A DNA stretch of 64,000 nt from SIG299 sp045531955 (GCA_045531955.1 JAZSFC010000026.1:73968-137967), one strand, 5' to 3'. Positions 24,323-31,631 are shown, numbered from the stretch's first letter. Notes: generated by a model from the letters alone, not told the origin. Program-made: numbers and translations.

Positions 24323-25129
24323 TTATTTAATTCTGTATTCCTGCCCCGGTGCCAGCACAATCACCCGCTCCGGATTCACAACATTATCAAAGACATTCTG
24401 CGGATTTCCGTTAAATGGGTCCTCATTTGGTGCATCCACCGTTCCCCAGTGGATAAGAACTAGCTTTGCATTTGGATAAGCAGCGGCCAATTTGTATGAG
24501 TTTTCTAAACCTATATGCGCAAAATTATCCGAGAAGTCAAACAAGATCACATCCGGCGGATCCATGTGGAGCTGACATTCCATCAATTTAGAGTCTCCAA
24601 CACACCAGATGGTTGCATCACTCGTCCGCAAATAAAAACCACAACATTCTCCGTCTTCCCACTCGCGGTAATTATATTCTTCGAACATTCTCTGCCATGC
24701 GTGGTCTGCCGGTGTAAATTCGATATCTATATCATTAACTTGAATATGCTCGCCTATATCGTGCCCGATTCCGTCAATGCCACACTCTTCTTTCAGTAAC
24801 GAGGCCACATACTGCGTTGCATGATATTCTTTGCATACCGGTTTTAATGCTTTACAGGTTGCTCTGGAATAATGGTCGCTATCCGAATGGGTAAGAAGAA
24901 CCGCATCAACCTTTGGGATTTCCTGCGATTGAACCGGCATATCAATGAGTAGCGGCATATCAAATCCTTCCAGTACAGGATCAATCAAAATGATGGTTCC
25001 ATGACTGTTTATCATGGCTCCGCCTCCACCTAACCAGTATACACTTGTTCCGTTGTTATTTTTAAAATCATTGGCTGTCATTTTAATTGTAGCAGGTGCT
25101 ACCATTTGACCTTTTTCATTCATTTTCAT
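24323..25129 (-). CDS. Metallo-beta-lactamase-fold hydrolase (UlaG-like group)
   Basis: A 268-residue protein with the beta-lactamase fold: GGGGAMINSHGTIILIDPVL strand pair, then VLLTHSDSDHYSRATC, where the first metal motif is HSDSDH, with Asp instead of the usual second His. Later ADHAWQRMFEEYNYREWEDG and VILFDFSDNFAHIGLENS add metal ligands, and the end is VLIHWGTVDAP. This arrangement is nearest to the UlaG-like broad metal-hydrolase group, whose substrates include lactones and phosphoesters. Function not identifiable. Stands alone between small enzyme genes, 85 bases from the nearest. Confidence 0.85.
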   Translation of the reverse strand: MKMNEKGQMVAPATIKMTANDFKNNNGTSVYWLGGGGAMINSHGTIILIDPVLEGFDMPLLIDMPVQSQEIPKVDAVLLTHSDSDHYSRATCKALKPVCKEYHATQYVASLLKEECGIDGIGHDIGEHIQVNDIDIEFTPADHAWQRMFEEYNYREWEDGECCGFYLRTSDATIWCVGDSKLMECQLHMDPPDVILFDFSDNFAHIGLENSYKLAAAYPNAKLVLIHWGTVDAPNEDPFNGNPQNVFDNVVNPERVIVLAPGQEYRIK

Positions 25130-25214
25130 GTTGATTATTTTTCCTTCTTGTCGTTTATTTCATAGATTATACTCGACATCAACCTATATTTTTCCAGGCT
25201 CTGCGAATTGGAAG

Positions 25215-25685
25215 TTACCGCTCCATGCAATAATACTTGAAATCCCCTTCTTCCTTGATAAGTCGGAATCCCACCTTTTCCAGCACATGCTGACTTCGTT
25301 TGTTTGACAAAATAGCATCCGCATAAAGGATAGGAATATCCAACTCATGAAACACGTAATCAATCGCCAGCTGCTCCGCTTTCGTTCCAAAGCCTCTGTC
25401 TTTATATTTTGTACTTTTCATAGCAAGTCCTAAAGTTGCACATTTATGTTCCTCAATATTCTTAATGACAAGTTCACCCACGATTTCATTTCCGAACATG
25501 ATAGCAAACACCTTACGCTTCAAATCAACTTGCCTTTGAATATACTGATTTACCTTTTCTTCCTCGTAAGAATATGCAGTATACGCCCCTTTATCTATAT
25601 ACAAGTCTAAATCATTCTGATATTCCTTGAAATATTCATGGTACATTTGTGCCGTCATGGGTAATAGATAGATTTCTTCAGTCAT
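25215..25685 (-). CDS. GNAT-family acetyltransferase, RimJ/RimL type
   Basis: A 156-residue protein with the acetyl-CoA motif KYKDRGFGTKAEQLAIDYVF and the late NKRSQHVLEKVGFRLIKEEG sequence of the RimJ/RimL group, which acetylate protein N-termini or antibiotics. The N-terminal MTEEIYLLPMTAQMYHEYF aligns with the group's usual start. It is the third GNAT gene in 6 kb of this accessory stretch. Acceptor unknown. Same strand as the neighbouring MBL and DUF3795 genes but separated by 86 and 38 bases. Confidence 0.9.
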   Translation of the reverse strand: MTEEIYLLPMTAQMYHEYFKEYQNDLDLYIDKGAYTAYSYEEEKVNQYIQRQVDLKRKVFAIMFGNEIVGELVIKNIEEHKCATLGLAMKSTKYKDRGFGTKAEQLAIDYVFHELDIPILYADAILSNKRSQHVLEKVGFRLIKEEGDFKYYCMER

Positions 25686-25722
25686 TATGTTATACTATCT
25701 CCTCGTTAAATTGAGATTTTAA

Positions 25723-26190
25723 TTACTTTTTATACGGTTTATAATGTGGATTTTCGGAATTATTTTTCCAAAATGTCCCTATACCATATTCTCTAATTTG
25801 TTGATTTCCTTCCAGCCACTGCCTGTATACTATTTCTTCAAACAACCCCTGCGTTTTTTGACATGGGAACTCATTGCACTCTCCACAAAAATCAACTCCA
25901 TGGTTCTTTGTACACTCAAGCAAAAAGCACCCTTCGATGCTACAACCATTATGCTCTGTGCTACGGCAGCCTGAACAAAGAGCGCCCCCATATATGCTAA
26001 GTACTCCCTCAAAATTGTTATAGCCTTCTACAGCGTCAGGCATATGTACCTCATAAAATTCTTTTATGCCCTCTAAATATTTTAATAAAGTTTTAGCCGA
26101 CACACAAATTACACCATCATTATATGCCGAACAAGTGTGGCACATTAAAGAACATGGTGCAACCCTTTTAATAATTTCACTTTTTTCCAT
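25723..26190 (-). CDS. DUF3795-type cysteine-rich protein
   Basis: A 155-residue protein with many Cys residues in small groups: CSLMCHTCSAYNDGVIC, ALCSGCRSTEHNGCSIEGC, LECTKNHGVDFCGECNEFPC. This pattern matches the DUF3795 family of small zinc- or iron-binding proteins in anaerobes; function unknown. The ATG at 26190 follows GGAGGAGTACAAAA; an earlier in-frame start at 26211 is less likely. It is the last gene before the inverted-repeat element (copy B) and is probably transcribed from within that region. Confidence 0.8.
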   Translation of the reverse strand: MEKSEIIKRVAPCSLMCHTCSAYNDGVICVSAKTLLKYLEGIKEFYEVHMPDAVEGYNNFEGVLSIYGGALCSGCRSTEHNGCSIEGCFLLECTKNHGVDFCGECNEFPCQKTQGLFEEIVYRQWLEGNQQIREYGIGTFWKNNSENPHYKPYKK

Positions 26191-26239
26191 TTTTTGTACT
26201 CCTCCACTCAATTCAAGCTTGTCGATTTTTACCTCTCCA

Positions 26240-26700
26240 TTTTACCACAATCTCCCGCCCCTGGGAACATCTTTATTTTTGCACCGCTTTTCTCGCACCG
26301 ACGTTCAGCACTTTCCCGGCGGCTCCGGTTTTTCTGAAGCAATGATATGGATGCGTCCGGTGTTTTAGCAAGTTGTTTGAGGAGTTGGGGAAGTTCAAAG
26401 CAACGTTCGCATTTGGATGGTTTCAAAAAGTGCGCGAGCACTTTTTAAGAACGAGTCTGGGGTTCTGCGAACACCTCGTGTGTTCAGCAGAGCCTCGACT
26501 TGTTCTTAGAAGGCACATCCGCAGGATGTTTTGAAACCAGCCAAATTTAAATCAACTCTAAACTCCAACCCCATCTCCCCCGACGACGAGTTCTTGGAAA
26601 ACACCGATAAGCAGACATAGTTCTCGTTGCAGAAGAAAAATCGGCAAGTCCCCGTGGAAAGTGGCTGAGTCGGCAGAGAAAACCGGTGCGATGAGTTATC
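26240..26700. repeat. Long imperfect inverted-repeat intergenic element, copy B
   Basis: A gene-free stretch. Left arm 26281-26392 (+) and right arm 26690-26562 (-) share GCACCG-TTTTCTC, CCGAC-TCAG, TTTCC-CGG, CGGTGTTTT and a final GGGG block, so the whole is an imperfect palindrome of about 410 bases. Inside it, GGTTTCAAAA (26419-26428) and TTTTGAAACC (26529-26538) are again inverted, and small hairpins lie between (AAAGTGCGCGAGCACTTT, GAACACCTCGTGTGTTC, CATCCGCAGGATG). The right half is clearly related to copy A (1205-1590): CATCCGxxGGATGTTTTGAAACCA, GCAGACATAGTT-TCGT and GGTGCG are shared in order. No coding frame is credible. Confidence 0.65.
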
Positions 26701-26708
26701 TTGTAATA

Positions 26709-26836
26709 GCGGGTATAAGCACTTCGAGAGCTAACGCTCTCGAAGTCGCGTTGCGCGGTCAAATAAAAAAGATTCTTACATGAAACATAAAGTTTCTGTA
26801 AGAACCTTCTTTTATTTGACCTTTGCTTATACCCGC
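26709..26836. repeat. Nested inverted repeats forming a possible three-way junction
   Basis: GCGGGTATAAGC (26709-26720) and GCTTATACCCGC (26825-26836) pair perfectly over 12 bases. Between them lie two further hairpins: CTTCGAGAG / CTCTCGAAG (26722-26745), and GGTCAAATAAAA / TTTTATTTGACC (26757-26821) with inner TTCTTACA / TGTAAGAA. On either strand this folds as a three-way junction. Seen directly; role unknown. Confidence 0.65.
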
Positions 26837-26837
26837 A

Positions 26838-26897
26838 AAAAACGCATATTCCTGTACGAACCGTTAGCGAAAGCGGGTTCGAAAGGAATATGCGTTT
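26838..26897 (-). terminator. Terminator of asd
   Basis: Minus-strand AAAACGCATATTCC pairs with GGAATATGCGTTTT, enclosing CGAACCCGC / GCGGTTCG-like inner pairs, and is followed by TTTTTTGC. It begins 7 bases after the asd stop. Confidence 0.85.
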
Positions 26898-26903
26898 TGA
26901 ATT

Positions 26904-27986
26904 TTATTTCGCTGTAATATAACCCTGAGCCTTTAACAGTTCTGCGCAAAGAACTGCGCCGCCTGCTGCACCACGAACTGTGTTGTGGGAGAGACCTACG
27001 AACTTCCAGTCGTATACGGAATCTTCACGGATTCTGCCGACGGAAACGCCCATGCCGTTCTCATAGTCTACATCCAGCTTAACCTGTGGACGGTTATCTT
27101 CCTCAAGGTACTGAATGAACTGCTTTGGTGCACTCGGAAGTTCCGACTCCTGCGGAACGCCCTTGAAGTTAACTAACTTCTCGATGAGCTGCTCCTTGGT
27201 TGGCTTCTTTCTGAACTTTACAAATACTGCAGCGGTGTGACCGTTTAATACCGGAACACGGAGACACTGACAAGTGATTACCGGAGAAGTTGCAGGAACG
27301 ATAACGCCGTCCTTAATTTCACCCCAGATACGAAGCGGCTCCTTCTCACTCTTTTCTTCCTCACCACCGATGTACGGAATAAGGTTCTCTACCATTTCCG
27401 GCCAATCCTTGAAAGTCTTACCTGCACCGGAAATTGCCTGATATGTAGTAGCAACTACTTCGTATGGCTCAAACTCTGCCCAAGCAGTAAGTACAGGAGC
27501 ATAACTCTGAATGGAGCAGTTTGGCTTTACTGCTACGAAGCCTTTCTTAGTACCGAGACGCTTCTTCTGGAATTCAATAACTTTCATGTGATCCGGATTG
27601 ATTTCCGGCACTACCATCGGAACGTCCGGAGTCCAGCGGTGTGCACTGTTGTTGGAAACAACCGGAGTCTCTGTCTTTGCATAAGCCTCTTCTGCTGCCT
27701 GAATCTGCTCCTTGGTGCCTTCATATGCACTGAATACAAAATCAACCTGAGAAGATACTGCTTCTACTTCATCTACGTTCATAACTACTAACTTCTTCAC
27801 AGCTTCCGGCATTGGGGTGGACATTTTCCATCTGTCGCCTACTGCTTCTTCATATGTTTTACCTGCGCTACGTGGGCTTGCAGCCACTGCAACCACTTCA
27901 AACCATGGGTGATTCTCTAATAAAGAAATAAATCTCTGGCCAACCATACCGGTTGCACCTAAAATACCAACTCTTAACTTTGCCAT
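26904..27986 (-). CDS. asd: Aspartate-semialdehyde dehydrogenase, archaeal/fungal type
   Basis: A 360-residue enzyme. The NADP-binding N-terminus RVGILGATGMVGQRFISLL, the catalytic Cys in VAVKPNCSIQSYAPVL and the domain end GAAGGAVLCAELL fit the Asd family; length and motifs match the archaeal/fungal subtype (about 360 residues) rather than the usual 330-residue bacterial one. It reduces aspartyl phosphate to the semialdehyde for lysine, threonine, methionine and wall precursor synthesis. The frame could extend to 28127, but AAGGAGGATTATATT lies directly before the ATG at 27986 and those extra codons overlap a structured leader, so 27986 is the start. It has its own promoter and terminator. 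Confidence 0.95.
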   Translation of the reverse strand: MAKLRVGILGATGMVGQRFISLLENHPWFEVVAVAASPRSAGKTYEEAVGDRWKMSTPMPEAVKKLVVMNVDEVEAVSSQVDFVFSAYEGTKEQIQAAEEAYAKTETPVVSNNSAHRWTPDVPMVVPEINPDHMKVIEFQKKRLGTKKGFVAVKPNCSIQSYAPVLTAWAEFEPYEVVATTYQAISGAGKTFKDWPEMVENLIPYIGGEEEKSEKEPLRIWGEIKDGVIVPATSPVITCQCLRVPVLNGHTAAVFVKFRKKPTKEQLIEKLVNFKGVPQESELPSAPKQFIQYLEEDNRPQVKLDVDYENGMGVSVGRIREDSVYDWKFVGLSHNTVRGAAGGAVLCAELLKAQGYITAK

Positions 27987-27992
27987 AATATA

Positions 27993-28092
27993 ATCCTCCT
28001 TGTTTTTCGAAGAAAAATGCGAGTCTCCGCGAGCAGAGGATTTATCCTCCTCTTTCCGTCCCGAGTGTTTTTCCCTCGCGTACATTTGTCTT
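27993..28092 (-). promoter_or_regulatory. Structured asd leader with possible SD/anti-SD switch
   Basis: Reading on the minus strand from about 28092: a GGGACG word, then GGAGGATAAATCCTC (a perfect hairpin at 28049-28036, arms GAGGA/TCCTC, loop TAAA), CTCTGC, a variable stem, then TTTTTC-TTC-GAAAAA (28017-28003), and the ribosome site AAGGAGGA at 28001-27994. The arm TCCTC can pair with GAGGA of the hairpin or with GAGGA of the ribosome site, so two mutually exclusive folds are possible. The same design with compensatory base changes lies at 31192-31288. Not a lysine riboswitch by its conserved words. Confidence 0.6.
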
Positions 28093-28098
28093 TGTGCT

Positions 28099-28127
28099 AT
28101 ATTACAATGTTTTTTTAAAAAAATCAA
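28099..28127 (-). promoter_or_regulatory. Probable asd promoter
   Basis: Minus-strand -35 TTGATT (28127-28122), 17-base spacer, -10 TAATAT (28104-28099). Transcription near 28092 gives a leader of about 105 nt. Confidence 0.65.
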
Positions 28128-28204
28128 CCGTTTTTTATTCTTTTTATTAATTTTGTGTACTTTGCTATATTAAAGCGGTGATTCAATACACTCTTTGTGC
28201 ATTT

Positions 28205-29179
28205 TTACAATAGGGAATCCCGGTAGCGTTTCAGCAATTCTTTTAACTGCTCCATGGTTTCCACTTCATTGACCGCACCACGCAGTTTGGATGCCCCTTT
28301 AAACCCGGTGGCATACCAGGCCACATGCTTGCGCATCTCGCGGATTCCCGCATACTCGCCCACATATTCCACATGAATGTCAGCATGACGGAGAATCATT
28401 TCCACCACAGTATCAATATCCGGTTTCGGCAGAATTGTACCATCTTCCAGATATGCTTTAATCTGCCCGAACAGCCACGGATTTCCCTGCACGCCACGGG
28501 CAACCATAACACCGTCACAACCGGTTTCTGCAAGCATTCTTGCCGCATCCTGGGGTGTAAAAATATCGCCGTTTCCAATGACAGGAATTTTCACTGCTTC
28601 TTTTACCTGACGAATAATCTCCCAGTCCGCCTTACCGCTGTAATACTGTTCTCTGGTTCGTCCGTGCACTGCAACGGCTGCCGCACCGGCTTCCTCCGCG
28701 ATTTTAGCCACAACGGGCGCATTGGCATCATCCTTACCAAATCCCTTACGGATTTTAATCGTGACCGGCTTACTAATAGCAGACGACACAGCATGGACAA
28801 TTTCTCCCACCTTTTCCGGTGTTTTCATCAAAGCAGAGCCCTCACCATTGTTTACTACCTTCGGTACCGGACATCCCATGTTAATGTCCAAAATATCAAA
28901 GTTTCTTTCTTCAATACGCTTTGCCTGCTCCGCCATAATCTTCGGATCTTCTCCAAAGAGCTGCAACGCCACAGGGCGCTCTGATTCTTCTACCCGAAGC
29001 AGGGCCTCCGTGTTTTTATTATTATACATAATGCCTTTGGCACTGACCATCTCCGTGTAAATCAGATCCGCTCCGCACTCTTTGCATAACGTACGGAATG
29101 GCAGGTCGGTTACCCCTGCCATCGGTCCAAGCGCCACAATGCCCGGCACTGTTACAGTTCCAATTTGTAAATTCCGCAT
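28205..29179 (-). CDS. dusB: tRNA-dihydrouridine synthase B
   Basis: A 324-residue FMN enzyme of the DusB/NifR3 type. It has the N-terminal GPMAGVTDLPFRTLC flavin loop, the catalytic Cys in NMGCPVPKV, AVHGRTREQYYSGKADW and GNGDIFTP, and the late GVMVARG phosphate-binding motif. It reduces uridine to dihydrouridine in the D-loop of tRNA. It follows coaX by 9 bases in the unit 30327-28205. ATG at 29179 is directly preceded by GAGGAACGAT. Confidence 0.96.
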   Translation of the reverse strand: MRNLQIGTVTVPGIVALGPMAGVTDLPFRTLCKECGADLIYTEMVSAKGIMYNNKNTEALLRVEESERPVALQLFGEDPKIMAEQAKRIEERNFDILDINMGCPVPKVVNNGEGSALMKTPEKVGEIVHAVSSAISKPVTIKIRKGFGKDDANAPVVAKIAEEAGAAAVAVHGRTREQYYSGKADWEIIRQVKEAVKIPVIGNGDIFTPQDAARMLAETGCDGVMVARGVQGNPWLFGQIKAYLEDGTILPKPDIDTVVEMILRHADIHVEYVGEYAGIREMRKHVAWYATGFKGASKLRGAVNEVETMEQLKELLKRYRDSLL

Positions 29180-29188
29180 ATCGTTCCT

Positions 29189-29968
29189 CTACGCCTTCTT
29201 CCCGGAAGTTTTCTCATAAATCAGACGAAGTCCCTCCATGGTAAGCATCTTGTCGTACACATCAATGCTGTCTGTATTATCCGCAATCAGCTTGCCAAGG
29301 CCGCCGGTTGCCACAACCTTGACATCCGCCAGACCACTTTCTTCTTTTATTTTGTTAATGATATATTCTGTCTGGCCAATGCATCCGTACACCAAACCCG
29401 CCTGCATACTGGTGATCGTGTCCTTTGCTAAAATAGACGCCGGCTTTTCAATTTCGATTTCCGGAAGCTTGGCCGTATCATTCCACAACGCATTGGCACT
29501 GATACGGATACCCGGACTGGTAATACCTGCGGTAAATGCTCCGTTTTCCGTAATTAAATCGTAAGTGGTTGCCGTGCCGAAATCCACCACAATGACCGGT
29601 CCGCCATACAAGTAATAAGCACCAACTGCATCCACAATACGGTCTGCACCAATTTCCTTCGGATTCGGTGTGTCAATTCGGATACCGGACTTAGTACCCT
29701 CGCCAACAATCATCGGGGTAATCTCCAAATACTTGATGATAGCACTGGTTAATGAATACATAATTCCCGGCACAACGGAAGCGATAATAACATCCGTAAT
29801 TTTTTCCTGATTTACCCCACGCTTTTCTAATAAATCGCAAATCACGATTCCGAATTCATCGGAGGTTCTGGACTGCTTTGTGGTTAACCGGAAATTTGCT
29901 TTCATTTCTTCACCTGAAATTACCGCACAGGTAATATTGGTATTTCCTACATCAATTGCTAATAGCAT
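29189..29968 (-). CDS. coaX: Type III pantothenate kinase
   Basis: A 259-residue ASKHA-fold kinase with LLAIDVGNTNITCAVI at the start (phosphate motif), GADRIVDAVGAYYLYGGP, the DFGTATTYDLI phosphate loop and late VVATGGLGKLIAD, all typical of CoaX. It phosphorylates pantothenate in the first step of CoA synthesis and, unlike types I and II, is not inhibited by CoA. It lies between a small DUF6145-like gene (11 bases upstream) and dusB in one unit. Overlapping or shadow frames can be ignored. Confidence 0.96.
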   Translation of the reverse strand: MLLAIDVGNTNITCAVISGEEMKANFRLTTKQSRTSDEFGIVICDLLEKRGVNQEKITDVIIASVVPGIMYSLTSAIIKYLEITPMIVGEGTKSGIRIDTPNPKEIGADRIVDAVGAYYLYGGPVIVVDFGTATTYDLITENGAFTAGITSPGIRISANALWNDTAKLPEIEIEKPASILAKDTITSMQAGLVYGCIGQTEYIINKIKEESGLADVKVVATGGLGKLIADNTDSIDVYDKMLTMEGLRLIYEKTSGKKA

Positions 29969-29979
29969 CGCTTATTCTC

Positions 29980-30327
29980 CTATTCATTCAAAAGTTCCGC
30001 TGCATCTTCGTTTAAAAAGAACACTTTATAATACAGTTCTAACGATTCCATCAGTTCCTGCTTCTCCTGCTGCAGCTTTTTTACTAAAAGCACACTGCCG
30101 ATTTCATCGTAAAGCAAATCGCCTTCTTCTGCTTCCGTTTGGAACACAAGGGTCCCGTCCTCTTCGAACATCAGGGTTAAAATACCGCCTACATCCTCGG
30201 TAAACAATACGCACATAATCTTTAATTCATCTTTAATTGCCTGTGGTAATCCTTCAAAATTCTCATTCAAATAATATTTCTGCTCGTAAGCACTGCTGCC
30301 GCAAAGCACAATGTTGTCCTGATACAT
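29980..30327 (-). CDS. Small acidic protein, DUF6145-like
   Basis: A 115-residue acidic protein (MYQDNIVLCGSSAYEQKYYL) with several beta strands (LCVLFTEDVGGILTLMFEE in part) and an EL-rich helical end. It resembles a small family placed next to coaX in Lachnospiraceae that I know as DUF6145; the name is from memory. No catalytic motif seen. It is the first gene of the unit with coaX and dusB, 11 bases upstream of coaX, so a role linked to CoA or tRNA modification could be guessed but nothing supports it directly. Confidence 0.7.
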   Translation of the reverse strand: MYQDNIVLCGSSAYEQKYYLNENFEGLPQAIKDELKIMCVLFTEDVGGILTLMFEEDGTLVFQTEAEEGDLLYDEIGSVLLVKKLQQEKQELMESLELYYKVFFLNEDAAELLNE

Positions 30328-30376
30328 AGTATTTCCTCATTTCTGCAAAACAAAATAAATCAAATGGATTTTCTCC

Positions 30377-30405
30377 ATCATAACATAAAGAAAAGGCAGT
30401 TGCAA
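30377..30405 (-). promoter_or_regulatory. Promoter of the DUF6145-coaX-dusB unit, overlapping a terminator
   Basis: Minus-strand -35 TTGCAA (30405-30400), 17-base spacer, -10 TATGAT (30382-30377). The -35 lies inside the terminator stem of the LiaF-like gene upstream, so read-through and initiation share bases here. Confidence 0.65.
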
Positions 30406-30424
30406 AATATTTTTACAACTGCCC
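30391..30424 (-). terminator. Terminator of the LiaF-like gene
   Basis: Minus-strand GGCAGTTG / CAACTGCC stem (30423-30416 and 30402-30395) followed by TTTTC, immediately after the stop codon at 30433. Confidence 0.75.
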
Positions 30425-30432
30425 GAAATTTA

Positions 30433-31185
30433 CTACTGAATATCAATACCACCCATAATGCAGGTTCCTGTAATAATAACTCTTGGTGTATCTGAAGCGT
30501 GGAAGTTTGCATAAGAAGTGTTCACGTCAATGCCGCCCATAATGCAGGAACAACCATCCGTAACTACTCTTACATTTGCAGGCACATAAATGTCGATGCC
30601 GCCCATCACTGCGGTTACATTGATGTACACATCCTCAGAAATAATAGCATTTCTTAAGTTTAAATCCACAGCACCCATAATTACTGTAATGTCTGCACCG
30701 GTAAAGCATTCGTTGTCTACCCGGATATCCTTACCGCCAAGAATGGCAGATGCATTTACATAGCCGCCGCTGTTCTTGGAATAGGTATTATCAAATTTAA
30801 CACCGTCAATCACAACTTCCTTTTCACCGGACTCACTGTTGTAAGTAAACTCCACCTGCTTGTGTTCCTTTTTCTTCTGCGGAACCAGTAATTTCCATCC
30901 AATGATGAAACAAAGCAACGCTAATGCCATTGGGAAGAAATCAATGTGGAATCTGAAATCCTGTGCATTGATTAAAAAGCAAACACCGATTGCCAAACCG
31001 ATTAACGGACCGGTTTTATCCTCATTTTTACGGGTTAATGCATACAGACAAGGTATAATGATGAATAAGGTCCACCATCCCGGAAAGAAGATGGTAAAAT
31101 CAATAAAATCAAGTGCCGTACATGCATATAGTAAACCTACAACAATAAATAATAATCCTATAAATACTCCATTTGCTTTTTTCAT
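30433..31185 (-). CDS. LiaF-like membrane protein, second copy
   Basis: A 250-residue protein with the same plan as the 405-1073 gene: about four membrane segments with FFPGWWTLFIIIPCLY, then a beta-rich end with repeated IMGGIDI and VMGGIDIYVPANV turns and a final IMGGIDIQ. These repeats are the LiaF C-terminal type. Unlike the first copy it is not followed by a DUF4097 gene; it forms a single-gene unit. It has its own promoter (31295-31323), terminator, and a structured leader that contains its ribosome site, so its translation is probably regulated. A link to envelope stress is inferred from the family. Confidence 0.82.
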   Translation of the reverse strand: MKKANGVFIGLLFIVVGLLYACTALDFIDFTIFFPGWWTLFIIIPCLYALTRKNEDKTGPLIGLAIGVCFLINAQDFRFHIDFFPMALALLCFIIGWKLLVPQKKKEHKQVEFTYNSESGEKEVVIDGVKFDNTYSKNSGGYVNASAILGGKDIRVDNECFTGADITVIMGAVDLNLRNAIISEDVYINVTAVMGGIDIYVPANVRVVTDGCSCIMGGIDVNTSYANFHASDTPRVIITGTCIMGGIDIQ

Positions 31186-31191
31186 ATAAGC

Positions 31192-31288
31192 CTCCTTGTT
31201 TTCCGGAGGAAAATGCCCGCCCGCTTACGTGGGCAGAGGCTTTAGCCTCCTTGTCAAATGTTCTTTTTTCGTCCCCTTTTGTTTTCCT
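31192..31288 (-). promoter_or_regulatory. Structured leader of LiaF-like gene, same design as asd leader
   Basis: Minus-strand order: AGG-AAAACA, GGGGACGAAAA, CAAGGAGGCTAAAGCCTC (hairpin at 31249-31236, arms GAGGC/GCCTC, loop TAAA), CTCTGCCC, a variable stem closed by TGCCC/GGGCA, then TTTTCC-TCC-GGAAAA and the ribosome site CAAGGAGGC just before the ATG at 31185. Compared with the asd leader, the closing base of hairpin arm, anti-arm and ribosome site all change together (A-T-A there, C-G-C here), and the last hairpin also shows a compensating pair (T-A to C-G). The absolute coordinates may be off by one or two. Confidence 0.6.
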
Positions 31289-31294
31289 GACTCT

Positions 31295-31323
31295 ATCATA
31301 TAACAAGAGAAGCAAAAAGGCAA
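31295..31323 (-). promoter_or_regulatory. Probable promoter of the second LiaF-like gene
   Basis: Minus-strand -35 TTGCCT (31323-31318), 17-base spacer, -10 TATGAT (31300-31295); start near 31288. Confidence 0.6.
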
Positions 31324-31344
31324 ATTAGAGTTTCATTAGAAAAA

Positions 31345-31626
31345 TTAGAATGAAAGTACTAAAAGCACAACCCCCAGCACCAGAATTACCGCACCAAAAA
31401 GAAGCATGGAATAACCCATTTGTTTCCGGTCCTTCTGATGCAGATAACGGTATCCATTACTCAAATTCATGATACCGCCGCAAAATATAATAGCAAACAT
31501 TGAAATTTTACTTCCGGTTTTCCAGAAAACAACCAGGGCTGTTAACATTAACAGCCCCAGTATCAGATTGGCAGTATCCATTACTGCCTCTTTGTTTTTT
31601 AAAAAGTTTTGGATTTTTTTTAACAT
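31345..31626 (-). CDS. Small membrane protein, unrecognised
   Basis: A 93-residue protein with a basic start (MLKKIQNFLKNKEA), then three membrane segments: DTANLILGLLMLTALVVFW, SMFAIIFCGGIMNL and MLLFGAVILVLGVVLLVLSF, with a charged loop (HQKDRKQMG) between the last two. It begins 5 bases after the argF stop and is probably co-transcribed with argF and the SPFH gene. No family recognised with confidence and no function proposed. Confidence 0.65.
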   Translation of the reverse strand: MLKKIQNFLKNKEAVMDTANLILGLLMLTALVVFWKTGSKISMFAIIFCGGIMNLSNGYRYLHQKDRKQMGYSMLLFGAVILVLGVVLLVLSF

Positions 31627-31631
31627 GACAT

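Noticed and set aside
27993..28092. Lysine riboswitch or T-box before asd
   Set aside because: The conserved core words and size of the lysine riboswitch and the T-box AGGGTGGNACCGCG are absent.
26904..28127. Asd start at 28127
   Set aside because: The extra 47 codons overlap the structured leader and its promoter, and the ribosome site is at the ATG at 27986.
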